Positions 44,019 to 54,440 are shown, counted from the stretch's first letter. The stretch is DNA of 64,000 nt from Lamellibrachia columna (GCA_963662155.1 OY759261.1:62620917-62684916), one strand, 5' to 3'. The notes: generated from the sequence alone by a model not told the origin. Program-made: numbers and translations.

Positions 44019-44026
44019 CATAAAAG
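44019..44026 (+). promoter_or_regulatory. TATA box of the plus-strand early unit
   Basis: CATAAAAG lies 33 bp after the last ATTGG box and about 80 bp before the first ATG (44,098, strong context ACCATGG). That first ATG opens only a four-codon frame, or a 9-nt leader exon ending CAG|GTGTAA. Confidence 0.7.
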
Positions 44027-44130
44027 CTCACTGTTCTTCACAATTCGACACAACTTCTTCGGTGATCCAGCAACACAGACCAGCTTCAACGGTAACCATG
44101 GCCCAGGTGTAAGTTAACCAGACTACGAAG

Positions 44131-44730
44131 ATGGACTTGGGGGATCTAGAAAATCCGGAGGTAAGAAATGGTTTATATTCTATTTCTGATCATGTTGTTG
44201 TCAAGGCAATCGGGTTTAACTATGGTATAACTTACTCTGGCTGTTGCATCTGTCGAAAGCGGTTGACTGCCGACGTTGACGGACAGTATGTGTGTCCTTC
44301 GCACAAATTTAAGAAAAACCCGACACCTTGCTATAAGCTCCGTCTTTTGCTACACGACATCAGTTCAGATGCCGAATTGTGGTGTGTGTGTTTCCATGAC
44401 TTGACCACACGACTGATGGGTTTGAATGTTCGGGATTACGAATCCCTGTCAAACGAAGACGCTCAATATCACGCGTTAGACGGTCTTCGAGGTGCCATCA
44501 TGCGAGCGACCATCAGAAAATCGGTGTCTGCAAGTTACACCAACTTCGTCATGACAGATGGGGTAGTACTGTTTACTCAGAAAGACATGGAAACGTCCAC
44601 GGAAATGACAGACGACATCACGACAGTCGTCCCCGGCGAGGGCAGTTCCGAGCAGAAAGACATGGAAGCGGCTGTGGAAACAACAGGCAACATCAAGACA
44701 GTCGGTCGTGGTAAGGACAGCTCCGACTGA
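44131..44730 (+). CDS. RPA-like single-strand DNA-binding protein
   Basis: A 199-aa ORF. Residues 35-130 follow the pattern of the C-terminal OB-fold of the large RPA subunit (Rep_fac-A_C type): a zinc-ribbon pair C38-x2-C41 and C55-x2-H58, then a core CYKLRLLLHDISSDAELWC and the helix after CFHDLTTRLMG. The rest (145-199) is Thr/Glu/Asp-rich with an internal duplication (QKDMET... / QKDMEA...). Such a protein would coat single-stranded DNA during protein-primed replication. The ORF is intact. Its start ATG has good context, and a donor site at 44,160/44,161 means most of it is intron in the alternative spliced product. Assignment rests on motif pattern only. Confidence 0.6.
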   Translation: MDLGDLENPEVRNGLYSISDHVVVKAIGFNYGITYSGCCICRKRLTADVDGQYVCPSHKFKKNPTPCYKLRLLLHDISSDAELWCVCFHDLTTRLMGLNVRDYESLSNEDAQYHALDGLRGAIMRATIRKSVSASYTNFVMTDGVVLFTQKDMETSTEMTDDITTVVPGEGSSEQKDMEAAVETTGNIKTVGRGKDSSD

Positions 44731-45574
44731 CTGACCGGCTTTTCAGCGAGAGCCGAACAGCGGCACAGACTAATATTGTATAATAGAATAGTACATATAG
44801 CGTTATTAACTTTATTAATTTTTTTTTCTTAGAAAAACGATGATATCATCGATTTGACTTTGGAGGATGAGGAGGAGGACGAGGTAATAACCATGTACGA
44901 ACTCATAAAACAAATTGACGAATTTCTAGCGCCGATACAAAACATATCAGCGTTTTACGAAACATTTCTTCATGATGAACTGAAACGACTTTAAAAACAA
45001 CAACAACAACAACAACAACAACAAAACTTCACTTTCCGTGTTAGTGCCGTGAAATGCGGAAACTGTGGTAGTGTTTACACTTTCCTCTAAACAGAGATAT
45101 TATGATCCGGAAACAAACGACCGTGCCCGTACGCACTCTGTCCTTTGGACATACGAACCAATAATCACAACAGACCTTGGACCAAAGGTCACGTTGTGTC
45201 TGTTGTAGGAAATCGGTGATCTGACGTCTGATTCGTGGAAACTTGAGTGTATTCAAGAATGGCTGGATTGCAACCTGACTGACGGCGAAGCCGATATTCT
45301 ATTCGATGTCGATGCCCCTTCTTGCTCGCCCGCATCCACCCTCTCACCTTCTCTTCTACCGTCATACACTTCGTCGCCGAGCAACGACGTTGCAGTAGCG
45401 AACTCGACATTTTCGACCTACACCGAGTTGACCAACGTTGTCGTCCCGGAAGACGTGGACCACTGCTGCCACCACACGCAAAGTTCCAGCGATCAGGAAC
45501 TCGACGACTCGTTGAAAGACGTATTTGTTCAACGCTGTTATAGCCATCAACCAACGAGCGTGCGAATTGTGTGA
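44131..45574 (+). CDS. Spliced early gene, acidic Ser/Pro-rich product
   Basis: Exons 44,131-44,160 (donor GAG|GTAAGA), 44,833-44,883 (acceptor TTTTTTCTTAG, donor GAG|GTAATA) and 45,209-45,574 (acceptor TGTTGTAG). All three junctions fall between codons. The second and third exons are each preceded in frame by the TAG of the acceptor and have no early ATG, so they make sense only as spliced exons; exon 3 stays open for 121 codons. The predicted protein is 148 aa. Exon 2 encodes DDIIDLTLEDEEEDE, a textbook SUMO-interaction motif; exon 3 is acidic, then Ser/Pro/Thr-rich (SPASTLSPSLLPSYTSSPS). If the second intron is retained, the exon-2 frame ends at 44,994. AATAAA occurs at 45,639. Composition and position suggest an early regulatory protein. 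Confidence 0.6.
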
Positions 45575-46350
45575 TGGGTGTAGCGTCAACCACCCCAGTT
45601 AAAAACAACATATGCTCGGGTGCCTCGCCTCGTCTTACAATAAAGTCGATACGCATCTACAATACGTGCTCGATTCGGCATTATCCCGACTCTTTGCAAG
45701 ATGGTCAACCTCAACTTGGCCAAGTGAAATGCGACAAACTGTCCTTACCGTGTTCGACAGGGCATCAGCCAGTCCTCGTGTAGCTCCTTATTACTATGCA
45801 GACACTCACCTGTACTAAATATGAATTACTCGCTTGGTGATTGAACGATCATAGCTGTAGAAAGGAACAACCACGCTGTATTGACGACAGCCGTGTGCAC
45901 GTCCAGAATACAATAATCGTATTTAGATCATATTATATGATGTATTATTTTAATTATGATTTATCGGTACCACTGATAACAGCAATAATTTTTCGGAGTT
46001 ATTATTACATTGTATCTTTTGGCCACGATTATTTTGGTATCAAACACCATGATTAGGTGATATTAGTATATGCGAAAATGATATATGCGATCATATAACC
46101 TGATGTATTATGTAGTTAGGGGTTATCGGTACCGCATATAATGATGCTTTCGGACATATGATACATTGTATTTTCCGGCTTTTGCTTATGAAGCACTATT
46201 AGCAGGTATTACGTGATCGTGTTATATTTGACTACCTACGAATACAAGTTATAAAGAACTGTTGATGTCGAACTATAATCATTTCATGTTTCGGATTTGT
46301 AATAAGCGTTTGTGTATACTGATATAATCTTAGGTGTATACTGTGGTAAA
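45575..46350. other. Non-coding stretch inside the Polinton
   Basis: AATAAA at 45,639-45,644 could end the spliced transcript. The rest is AT-rich with no supported ORF. Confidence 0.5.
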
Positions 46351-46351
46351 G

Positions 46352-46690
46352 AATAGATGACATCATCATCAGTATCATTCGAGCCTCTGGAGCGGTGTTA
46401 ATTCACCCGTAAGCTCGGGGCCGCTGACGTGGTATTATCAAAAACCCGTAAGCCCCTCTTTCATCGTTCGAGCCTCTGGCGCTGTGTTGACTCACACGTT
46501 AGCTCGGGGCCTCTGGCGTGGTATTAACAAACCCGCAAGTCCCTCTTTCATCGTTCGAGCCTCTGGTGCGGTGAACACGTGCTCGTAAGCTCGTGTCCTC
46601 TGGCGCGGGAGAAATCCTCGCAAGTCAGTTCATTGTATTCCGTACTATTGTATACACCTGAACCGATCTATACACAATAAAATGTGAAAT
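46352..46690 (+). terminator. 3'-end module 1: 87-bp repeats plus AATAAA
   Basis: CATCATCATC leads into three units starting GAGCCTCTGG at 46,381, 46,470 and 46,557. Each unit contains two related halves (...GTGTTAACTCACCCGTAAGC and ...GTATTAACAAACCCGTAAGC types). AATAAA is at 46,676-46,681. The same arrangement with two units ends the right-hand gene block at 57,721-57,962. Confidence 0.75.
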
Positions 46691-46720
46691 ATATATATAT
46701 ATACCGAGTCTGTTTTTTTG

Positions 46721-46723
<3 letters not shown>

Positions 46724-46794
<71 letters not shown>
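46724..46794. repeat. (CA)n microsatellite
   Basis: About 35 CA repeats between the 3' module and the PolB promoter region (TTATTTAA at 46,839). Confidence 0.97.
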
Positions 46795-46797
<3 letters not shown>

Positions 46798-46894
46798 CGC
46801 ACACACGCACGCCCCACCCCACCCGCGCGCTGCGCGGGTTATTTAACGACCGCACTCACGACTACTCTCTTTCAGTCGTAGACACGACTGCACC

Positions 46895-49800
46895 ATGCGG
46901 GTTCATCCCTGTCGTCACTGCGGAGAGGTGTCCGTTCGTATTCCGAATTACAACGTCACCTACGCATTCATGCTCCCCCCACGACACCTAGCGACCATTC
47001 GTACACTTCTACCGCAACTACACCGCCATCTAGCGATCTCGCAACACCTCCGACCAGGTATGTCTGTCCTAGCTGTGGAGTGTCTTTCGACAGACGAGAC
47101 AATATGCTTAGGCACGCGAGAACGGTATGTTCACGCCCCTCGGATAACGGTGTCTACGTTTGCGATGCATGTGGACGTTCGTTCGGCACACGACGCCATC
47201 TGGAAAGGCACAAGAGAACCGTACGATGTGACCCCGATCAACCTCCGTCACCAAAACGCTCGAGAACTATTCCTACCAGAACTATTCCTACCGAAGAAGT
47301 GTTGGTTGAAGACCCCGTGGAAACTCCAGAAGGAAATGATTCGTCACCAAAACGCTCGAGAACTATTCCTACCGAAGAAGTGTTGGTTGAAGACCCCGTG
47401 GACCCTCTAGAAGGAAATGATGTCTTGTCGGACGATTTGCAAGAAGTGGTTCATCAACACTGGGCGAGCATACGTACTTCAGTAGCGAGAGGACCCGTTC
47501 AGTCGAGGTATAACTATCGACTGACCACGCTGGACACGCGTGCTCTGGATGAGAGGCTGCGGCGAGTCTTTGAAGAACAGACCTGTTCGTTATTTGGAAG
47601 AGCCCAGCCTCGTTACAAACGCGGAAGACTTTGAAGCGTTTCTCGAACGTATCCGACTTCCCGATGTTTTGCAGTGGGTTATCGCTCAGCGACCGGACTC
47701 TGCTTGGGCCGCGGAGCTCGTGACGAACGCCACCTTCTTCATCAACCGCATCGTCGATCACCCGATCGGCTGCGTCAACTCAACCCTCCCCACCTACTTG
47801 AAACGTAACAAGGCCGTTATCACCCTGGAGAGGGACCCCCACAACAAAACGTACAACGACAATCTGTGTATATTTCGCTGTCTAGCTCTTCATAGAGGAT
47901 GCGATGTGCACCGATTGGAGCCGACCGTGTCGAAACTGTACACGGACTACGGTGAAGACGTGCCAATGCGCAACTTTGCGGGGATCACACTAGATGACCT
48001 CTTCCGCATAGAAACTACGTTTAAAACGAACATATTCGTACACACCCTCATGGAGGCAACAGACGGAAAGACGACGGCCGAACTCGTCAGACGATCGTTG
48101 TGTCAATATCCGGAAACGATGACGGTCAATTTACATGGGAGGCATTCCTCTTACGTTCAAAACGCACAGCAGTACACTCACTCGTACCGATGTCGAAAGT
48201 GTGGCGAGTCGTTGTGGAAACGACCGTATCTGCTGCAACGACACGAGCGTTCGTGTCAAGAACGTGTCAAGGTGTCCGACACGTGTACCCGGGCGGTGTG
48301 TATCATCCACCACCGTCGGTGTTTCAAAGACTGGACGACGAGGGTATTCGAGTCGCGGATGCACTGCGTTACTACCCGTACCGTGCAACATTTGATTTTG
48401 AATGTTACTTCGACAGCGCCGGACTGCCACCAAATAGCGACAAAGTCCAGTGGATTGCGCGGCACGTTCCCCTGAGCGTGAGCGTGGCGACAAACGTATC
48501 AGAACACGAGGAAGCTCGCTGTTATGTCACGGACGGGGATTCGGACACGTTAGTGGCGGCCATGATGACCGATTTGGAGGCTACAAGCAACGCCGCGTTC
48601 GACTTACTTAAACATCGATACGAACACGTGTTCGATTAGTTACGGGAATTGATTAAGAGTGGGATGAAGCGTTGAGAGAGGATACGGAGGAGGAGGCGGT
48701 GGGGGAGGAGGAGAAAACATTACTTCCAAACAACCATTACAGCGCATTGATGGAGCAGCTGTTAGCTTGGCTCCACCAAATGGTACGATCTAAACACTGA
48801 TAAACAGTTTCTGGTACCCTATCTTCTACTCAGTGATGGTAAAGAAATCGCCTCCTGTTTCGTTATCAATAGAAATAACACTTTCATGTGCTTGTCGACG
48901 ACTAAACTGAAATTCCTGGACATGATGAACTACCTTGCCCCGGGCTTCAGTTACGACAAGTACTTGAAAGCCTATGGATGTGACCTTAAAAAAGGTCACT
49001 TCCCCTACGAGTACATGGACGACGTTCGAAAGCTAGACGATTGCGCTCTCTCACCGAAGGAAGCGTTTCATAGCCGTTTGAAAAACGAGGGTATATCCAA
49101 CGAGGACTACGCCGAATGTGAAAGGGTGTGGCACGATAACGACATGACAACGATGCGTGATTTCTTGGTGTGGTATAATAACCGTGACGTGGTACCCTTT
49201 CTTGAATCCATTGGTAAACAGTTCGTCTTCTACGAGCGGCGAGGTATCGACCTGTTTAAAGATGGTATCAGCGTTCCCGGCCTGACACTTCTCTATCTGT
49301 TCAACGATTTACCACCGAAGACGTATTTCACTCTATTTAACGAGAAGCACAAAGACTTGCATCGCCTTGTCAAGGATGAAATCGTGGGTGGGCCTGCGAT
49401 AATATTCCATAGATATCACGAGAAAGATGTCACCAAGATAAGACAGAGTGACTTCGGAGAGACCGCCCGATTGTGCCGATCCATCGTAGGGTACGATGCT
49501 AACGCACTGTATCTATGGGCGTTGATGCAAGATATGCCGACCGGGTGGTACACGCATCGACGTGAACAAAACGCGTTCGGCGCAGTTGTACGGACAGATG
49601 GCCGTGGAATGGTTGACTTGGGAAGCCGCTAGAACAGGTTACATCATCCGACACCAGGTCAACCGTCGGGAGAAGCGAATAGGAAAACTCCCTGTCGACG
49701 GATGGTGCCAAGAAACAAGGACAGCCTATAAATTGCATGGGTGTTTCTTCCACGGATGTCCGTGTACTTGGGTAGAGATAAACCCCGTGAACGAAAAACC

Positions 49801-51202
49801 CCATGACACAACTTTTGACCGAAACACAAAAAAACACGGCGTACCTACGACGCTTTGTGAAGGTTGTCGAGATGTGGGAATGTGTGTGGAAAGAGACACG
49901 AAAAGAACCCACAGCGAAACTCTTTCTTGACACAGAGTCCCCTATCCGACGCGGCGTCAAATGGGAGCTCACGCAACAGCAGATAATAGCCACCGTGCGT
50001 GCCGGTACACTATTCGGACTGATCGAGTGCGACGTTCGTGTTCCGGAAGAACTACGTGCTCACTTCGCCGAGATGTTGCCCGTGTTCAAAAACACCACCG
50101 TAACACGCGACGACATCGGTCCCTTCATGCGTCAGTATGCCATAGACCACGATATATTGACAACCCCGAGACGCATGCTCGTGGGGAGTTATCACGGCGA
50201 CAAGATCCTGCTTGCTACCCCGCTTCTGCGATGGTACCTCTCCCACGGACTCGTCGTCGATCGCGTGTACCAGATCATTGAGTACGAACCGAACCCTTGC
50301 TTTCGTCAGTTCGGCGAGTCTGTATCAACAGCTCGTCGCGAGGGGGACTCTGACCCCCACAAAACCATCATAGCAGACACCATGAAACTGCTCGGGAACT
50401 CGGGATACGGTAAGACGGTTACCGACGTTGATCGGCACCGGAACGTCCAGTAATGTACGGATGTTGGGGCGTCGTCGCTTGTTAACAACCGACGTTTCCG
50501 TCAACTCGACGTCGTTGTCGACAACGCCTACGAGGTCGAGACGGACAAGAAAGTCGTTAAATACACGCTCCCTCACCACATAGGTTTCTTCGTCTATCAA
50601 TATGCAAAGTTGCGCTTGCTACAATTTTACTATGATTTCGTAGACAGGTACATAGAACGACCTCTGTATCAGTACTGTGAAATTGACACCGATTCGGCCT
50701 ACATCGCGTTGGCTGGTGACTGCCTCGAAGACCTCGTTTTCGCGGAGAAAAGGAAGCATTACTTCCAAAACCGAAAAGAATGGCTACCTTCGGAATGTTG
50801 TGGCAATCACTACGCCGACTACGTGAGCTGCCGACTTGCTGGTCACCCGTGGCTTACTTCCGCCTCGTGCGTAAAGCATACGACAAAAGGACTCCCGGTC
50901 TGTTTAAGGTAGAGTGGTGTGGTAGAGGGTTCATTGATCTCTGCAGCAAGACGTACTACTGTTTCGGGGCCACTGACAAGTACAGTACAAAGGGGTTAAG
51001 CAAGCGACACAACGAGATAGACAAGGACACGTTCCTCGACGTGCTCACCAAGCGGTGGAGCGGTCGTGGATGGAACCGAGGATTCCGAGTGAACCAGTCT
51101 TCCGTTTTGACGTATGTATAAGAGCGGGCGGCGCTCACATACTTCTACGGGAAGCGCGAGGTGCTCGCCGACGGTCTTAGCACGGCACCGTTGGATGTGT
51201 AA
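46895..51202 (+). pseudogene. polB: Protein-primed DNA polymerase B (broken)
   Basis: Replicative polymerase of the Polinton, homologous along its length in shifting frames. N-terminus: three C2H2 zinc fingers (e.g. YVCPSCGVSFDRRDNMLRH, YVCDACGRSFGTRRHLERH) and a tandemly duplicated SPKRSRTIPTEEVLVEDP segment. Then the conserved IVDHPIGCVN...LPTYLKRNKAVITL region, another finger, Exo I FDFECYF (about 48,390), palm motif A YDANALYLWAL (49,492), motif B KLLGNSGYGKT (50,386) and motif C YCEIDTDSAY (50,674); the end is GKREVLADGLSTAPLDV. Lesions: frame changes near 46,930, 47,580, 48,270, 49,585, 49,850 and 50,875; in-frame stops at 48,637, 50,451 and 51,119; the Exo II area (48,640-48,800) is degenerate. 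Catalytic motifs survive, but no full-length protein can be made. Confidence 0.93.
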
Positions 51203-51240
51203 AAGGGGGGTGCACTATAGAGACATGCTCAATCGTCTCG

Positions 51241-51873
51241 ATGGACTCGCGCTGGAAACACCCCTTTGCTTGTATCGTTGCCGGACCGACGGGGTGTGGT
51301 AAGACCACTTTCGTTGCACGTTTACTATGCTACGCGTCGTCTATGATCGATCCTCCACCAGAAACAATAATATGGTGTTACGGACAGTGGCAACCCGCAT
51401 ACGCGACGCTAAAGCAACAGGTACCCAATGTGTCGTTCGAAGAAGGCCTTCCGGACTCGTCGATGTTCGATCCCGCAACAAGAAACTTTGTGGTCATCGA
51501 CGACTTGATGGCGGAAACGGATGTTAGGGTCACGACGCTATTCACAAAAACGAGCCACCACGCTAACACGTCTGTTGTGTACCTGATCCAGAATCTGTTT
51601 CCTAAAAACAAAGAAAGTCGCACCACCAGTCTGAACGCGCAATACATGGTGCTTTTCAAGAACCCTCGCGACACGTCACAGATAACACACCTGGCCAAGC
51701 AGATATATCCAGGTCGAGTGAAATTCCTGCAAGAGTCGTTCCCAGATGCGACGACGATCCCGTATGGATACCTATTGATCGATCTGAAACAGGAAACACC
51801 CGAAGATCTACGCTTGCGTACGACTATCTTTCCTGACGATGTTATCCAATACGTCTACCTACCGAAGATATAA
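51241..51873 (+). CDS. DNA-packaging ATPase (FtsK/HerA, A32-like)
   Basis: An intact 210-aa ORF. Walker A GPTGCGKT is at residues 15-22, Walker B FVVIDD at 83-88 and a YLIQN sensor-type segment at 114-118. Size and order fit the Polinton packaging ATPase, which would pump genome DNA into the capsid. The start ATG follows the PolB stop by 38 bp. The stop codon lies inside the TATA box (TATAAAAAGG) of the next gene. Unlike PolB just upstream it carries no lesion. Confidence 0.92.
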   Translation: MDSRWKHPFACIVAGPTGCGKTTFVARLLCYASSMIDPPPETIIWCYGQWQPAYATLKQQVPNVSFEEGLPDSSMFDPATRNFVVIDDLMAETDVRVTTLFTKTSHHANTSVVYLIQNLFPKNKESRTTSLNAQYMVLFKNPRDTSQITHLAKQIYPGRVKFLQESFPDATTIPYGYLLIDLKQETPEDLRLRTTIFPDDVIQYVYLPKI

Positions 51874-51878
51874 AAAGG
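51869..51878 (+). promoter_or_regulatory. TATA box overlapping the ATPase stop
   Basis: TATAAAAAGG, 42 bp before the ATG at 51,911. This supports choosing 51,911 rather than the upstream in-frame ATG at 51,839, which would lie before the transcript start. Confidence 0.5.
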
Positions 51879-51910
51879 TTGGACACGTTGTCCCAGTCGT
51901 CATTAACGAA

Positions 51911-52249
51911 ATGTCGTCACCCGTGAAGAGACATATATTGTCTCTACAGTTTTTGAAAAAACACACGAACTCTAAACTTAGAAAGGCCATCCTCGAGAAC
52001 GCCGATAACGATTTGATTTGTACGCTCTGCGAGTGCGCGTGGAACATACTACAAGGAAACGTTCCGTTGACCGGGAAACAGAAGGCGCAGCTACGTAAGT
52101 ACAAGAAACACCTGCGCATATTGACCTCTAAGAAGGTGACCGCGGTAAAGCAGAGAACGATCCTACAAACAGACGGATTCCTATCGGCTTTGTTGGCGCC
52201 GTTGGGTGCGGTTCTTCTCCCGCTGCTCAGGGAGGTGATAGGGGGGTAG
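51911..52249 (+). CDS. Conserved small Polinton protein, 112 aa
   Basis: Begins MSSPVKRHILSLQFLKKHTN. A helical segment with paired Cys (LICTLCECAWNIL) and the NVPLTGKQKAQLRKYKKHLR block are followed by a C-terminal hydrophobic, Gly-containing tail (GFLSALLAPLGAVLLPLL). Polintons and adintoviruses commonly carry a small protein of this design, basic in the middle with a membrane-active-looking tail; its job is unproven, probably virion-associated. Intact. Its TAG stop touches the next ATG. Confidence 0.7.
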   Translation: MSSPVKRHILSLQFLKKHTNSKLRKAILENADNDLICTLCECAWNILQGNVPLTGKQKAQLRKYKKHLRILTSKKVTAVKQRTILQTDGFLSALLAPLGAVLLPLLREVIGG

Positions 52250-52512
52250 ATGGAGCACGCGAGGAAAATGGCGTTGGTGGACCCGCAGCTATTGGCCTCC
52301 CTTCGACCACCGACGGACACGACGGACAAGGTCTTGCGAGGACTCGACAACGAGATGCGCGTCGTTCTCGATCGAACGAACTTAGACGAAGGGGACAAGG
52401 TAAAGCTATACAATCAGATTTTGTTGCGTTATAACAGTATGGCCGACAGACGCCTAAAGCAACCTACGCGGGTCGTCGTGATTAAAGACGAAGGATCCGT
52501 GAAAGATAACGA

Positions 52513-52550
<38 letters not shown>

Positions 52551-52900
52551 CAGTGAACGTTGCAGCTAGTGGGTTGGAGTTTGAAATCGCGGACAGTGTT
52601 CCGAAAATCATGAAAACCAACGCTCTTTGTTTGGTGGATCGACTCAGAAACGACCCGGCTATTCAGTGGAACGACAGAGGTGAGTTGATTCACGAAGGCG
52701 TTGCTGTAGCCGGAAGCAACATCGAGGATCTCGTTCACGATATATTGCGAAAGCGGAAAACGAGTGTTCCGATAGGATGGCAAAAGTTTGCCCGGCAACT
52801 CAAACGCATCAACCTTCCGATGGAGTTGGTGGGTAACCCCGATCGTAGGCAGTACATACAGCAGGCAGCGTCGTCGCCGACGTGGACCTCCCGCGTTTGA
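52250..52900 (+). CDS. Conserved Polinton protein, 216 aa, function unknown
   Basis: Starts directly after the previous stop. Contains KVKLYNQILLRYNSMADRR (residues 51-68), a 10-residue polyalanine run (90-99) from a GCA/CAG trinucleotide tract at 52,516-52,546, and a C-terminal domain with GSNIEDLVHDILRKRKTS and GWQKFARQLKRINLP. The C-terminal domain is a recurrent Polinton signature of unknown function. After about 52,870 a neighbouring frame stays open for some 45 codons (RRRRGPPAFDFDDEWIV), so the natural C-terminus may have been lost to a small frameshift. Confidence 0.7.
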
Positions 52901-53002
52901 CTTCGACGACGAGTGGATCGTTCGTCAACGTCCGGAAGTCGTCAACCGCTCTGGGAATCCTTTTAAACACGCGTCGCACCAAGACGACGGTACAGTCACA
53001 CC

Positions 53003-53206
53003 ATGACCACCGCAGAGTGTCGATCGCTCGTCGTCATAGCCTTACTCGTGTGTATCATATTCTATGTAGCCGCACTTATTTTGAAAGATAGTTTTAGCTT
53101 GCCCTTGGCCTGGTGTGGTGGCCGTCTGGTTGTAGGACGCAACAACACGACAACGCCGCAATGGGACGCCGCCGCCGTCGACCCGTCAACAAATCGGAAT
53201 TACTGA
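53003..53206 (+). CDS. Small membrane protein, 67 aa
   Basis: One hydrophobic helix at residues 8-28 (SLVVIALLVCIIFYVAALIL) followed by a short polar tail. TTTAAA at 52,961 could be its TATA box. The last 46 nt overlap the integrase start in another frame. Product unrecognised. Confidence 0.5.
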   Translation: MTTAECRSLVVIALLVCIIFYVAALILKDSFSLPLAWCGGRLVVGRNNTTTPQWDAAAVDPSTNRNY

Positions 53207-54251
53207 GACGTCGCTACTTTGACACGAAACGCGTCGGGAGTTATGGCGGTGTCGAAGCGTTGCGAAGTGTCTCGCGCGTGCCGGTAAAAACCGTCAAGAA
53301 ATGGCTGTCGGAACAGGACGCCTACACTCTTCATAAACCGATAAGGACAAAATTCAAGCGGCGATGCGTCGTAGTGGGAGGACCACACCAGCAGTGGCAA
53401 GCCGATCTCGTCGACGTATCGAACCTGAAAAAAAGACAACCACGGAATCACGTTTTTGCTTACCGTAATCGATGTGTTTTCCAAGTGGGCGTGGTGTGTT
53501 CCGCTGAGGAACAAATCGGTGTCGTCGTTGGTGACGGCGTTTACAGATTTATTATCTGACGTCACGCCTATGACGCTGCAAACCGACAAATGACTGGAAT
53601 TTCGAAATCGTTCTTTTCAAAACTTGTTGAGGGAGCACGGCGTCCACCATTTCGCGACGCACAACGAAGAAACCAAGGCGAGCATCGTCGAAAGGTTTAA
53701 TCGAACGCTGAAGACACGCATGTGGAGGTACTTTACGAAACATCAGACGGTGAGATACCTGGATACGTTGCCTGACTTTTTGCACTCATACAACAACACT
53801 TACCACCGAACTCTAGGCATGGCACCTTCGCAGGTGAACGAGTCGAATCAGGAGATCGTGTGGCAGCGTTTGTATGGCCAAGACGGTGGGGGTAAACAAA
53901 AAGTTTACGGTTGGTGATCGTGTACTCATAAGCAAAGCAAAGCGATAGTTCAAGAAAGGTTATATGGCGAATTGGAGCGAGGAACTGGTCACGATTACCG
54001 ATGCACATCGCTAGGACCCACCCGTGTACAGATTGGTCGATGAGCACGGGGAGATACTGGAAGGATCCTTTTACGAACCGGAACTACAGAAAGTATCGGT
54101 ACCGAAGGACAAACTGTACCGTATCGAAACGGTTTTGCGGCGGCGAAAGGTGGGAAAAGGTACAGAAGTCTTCGTGAAATGGTATGGTTACCCCTCACCA
54201 TTCAACAGTTGGATCGACTCCAAAGCACTTGTCCCGTACTTATGCATGTGA
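53161..54251 (+). pseudogene. Integrase with chromodomain (broken)
   Basis: Retroviral-type DDE integrase that would insert the element. From ATG 53,161: basic N-terminus, SYGGVEALR, then QWQADLVDVS with the first catalytic Asp. The frame changes near 53,445 and continues as FLLTVIDVFSKWAW, then LQTDK (second Asp), an in-frame TGA at 53,591, then NEETKASIVERFNRTLKTRM with the catalytic Glu and HSYNNTYHRTLGMAPSQV. A further frame change near 53,890 and in-frame TAGs at 53,946 and 54,012 precede an intact chromodomain (YRIETVLRRRKVGKGTEVFV, W-Y-G-Y, W-I-D), ending at 54,251. All three acidic residues survive but the gene is dead. Confidence 0.92.
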
Positions 54252-54272
54252 CACGATGTCGGCTCGGTAGTC

Positions 54273-54425
54273 ATGACTGTACTTTTCGTAGGAGCGGCGG
54301 CGGTAGCGTGTTTTTTGCTGTATAGTTGGTGGTACGAACAACCACGACGACGCATCTCCGATCGTAGCACCCGCTGTCGCCTGTCGCGCTGGCCGTCGCA
54401 ACCTCGTCGATGGGACTCGTATTAA
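54273..54425 (+). CDS. Small membrane ORF, 50 aa
   Basis: ATG 54,273 to TAA 54,425. An N-terminal hydrophobic helix (TVLFVGAAAVACFLLYSWW) is followed by an Arg-rich tail ending RRWDSY. It fills the gap between integrase and the next gene exactly, as in compact viral genomes. No homology recognised. Confidence 0.4.
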   Translation: MTVLFVGAAAVACFLLYSWWYEQPRRRISDRSTRCRLSRWPSQPRRWDSY

Positions 54426-54432
54426 ACAGGCG

Positions 54433-54440
54433 TATAAAAG
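54433..54440 (+). promoter_or_regulatory. TATA box before the 108-aa ORF
   Basis: TATAAAAG abuts the first ATG at 54,441. A transcript starting about 30 bp downstream would use the second ATG at 54,474 instead. Confidence 0.45.

Noticed and set aside
45209..45574. LxCxE (Rb-binding) motif in exon 3 of the early gene
   Set aside because: The sequence is LECIQ, a near miss without the required Glu, so I do not claim an oncoprotein-type motif.
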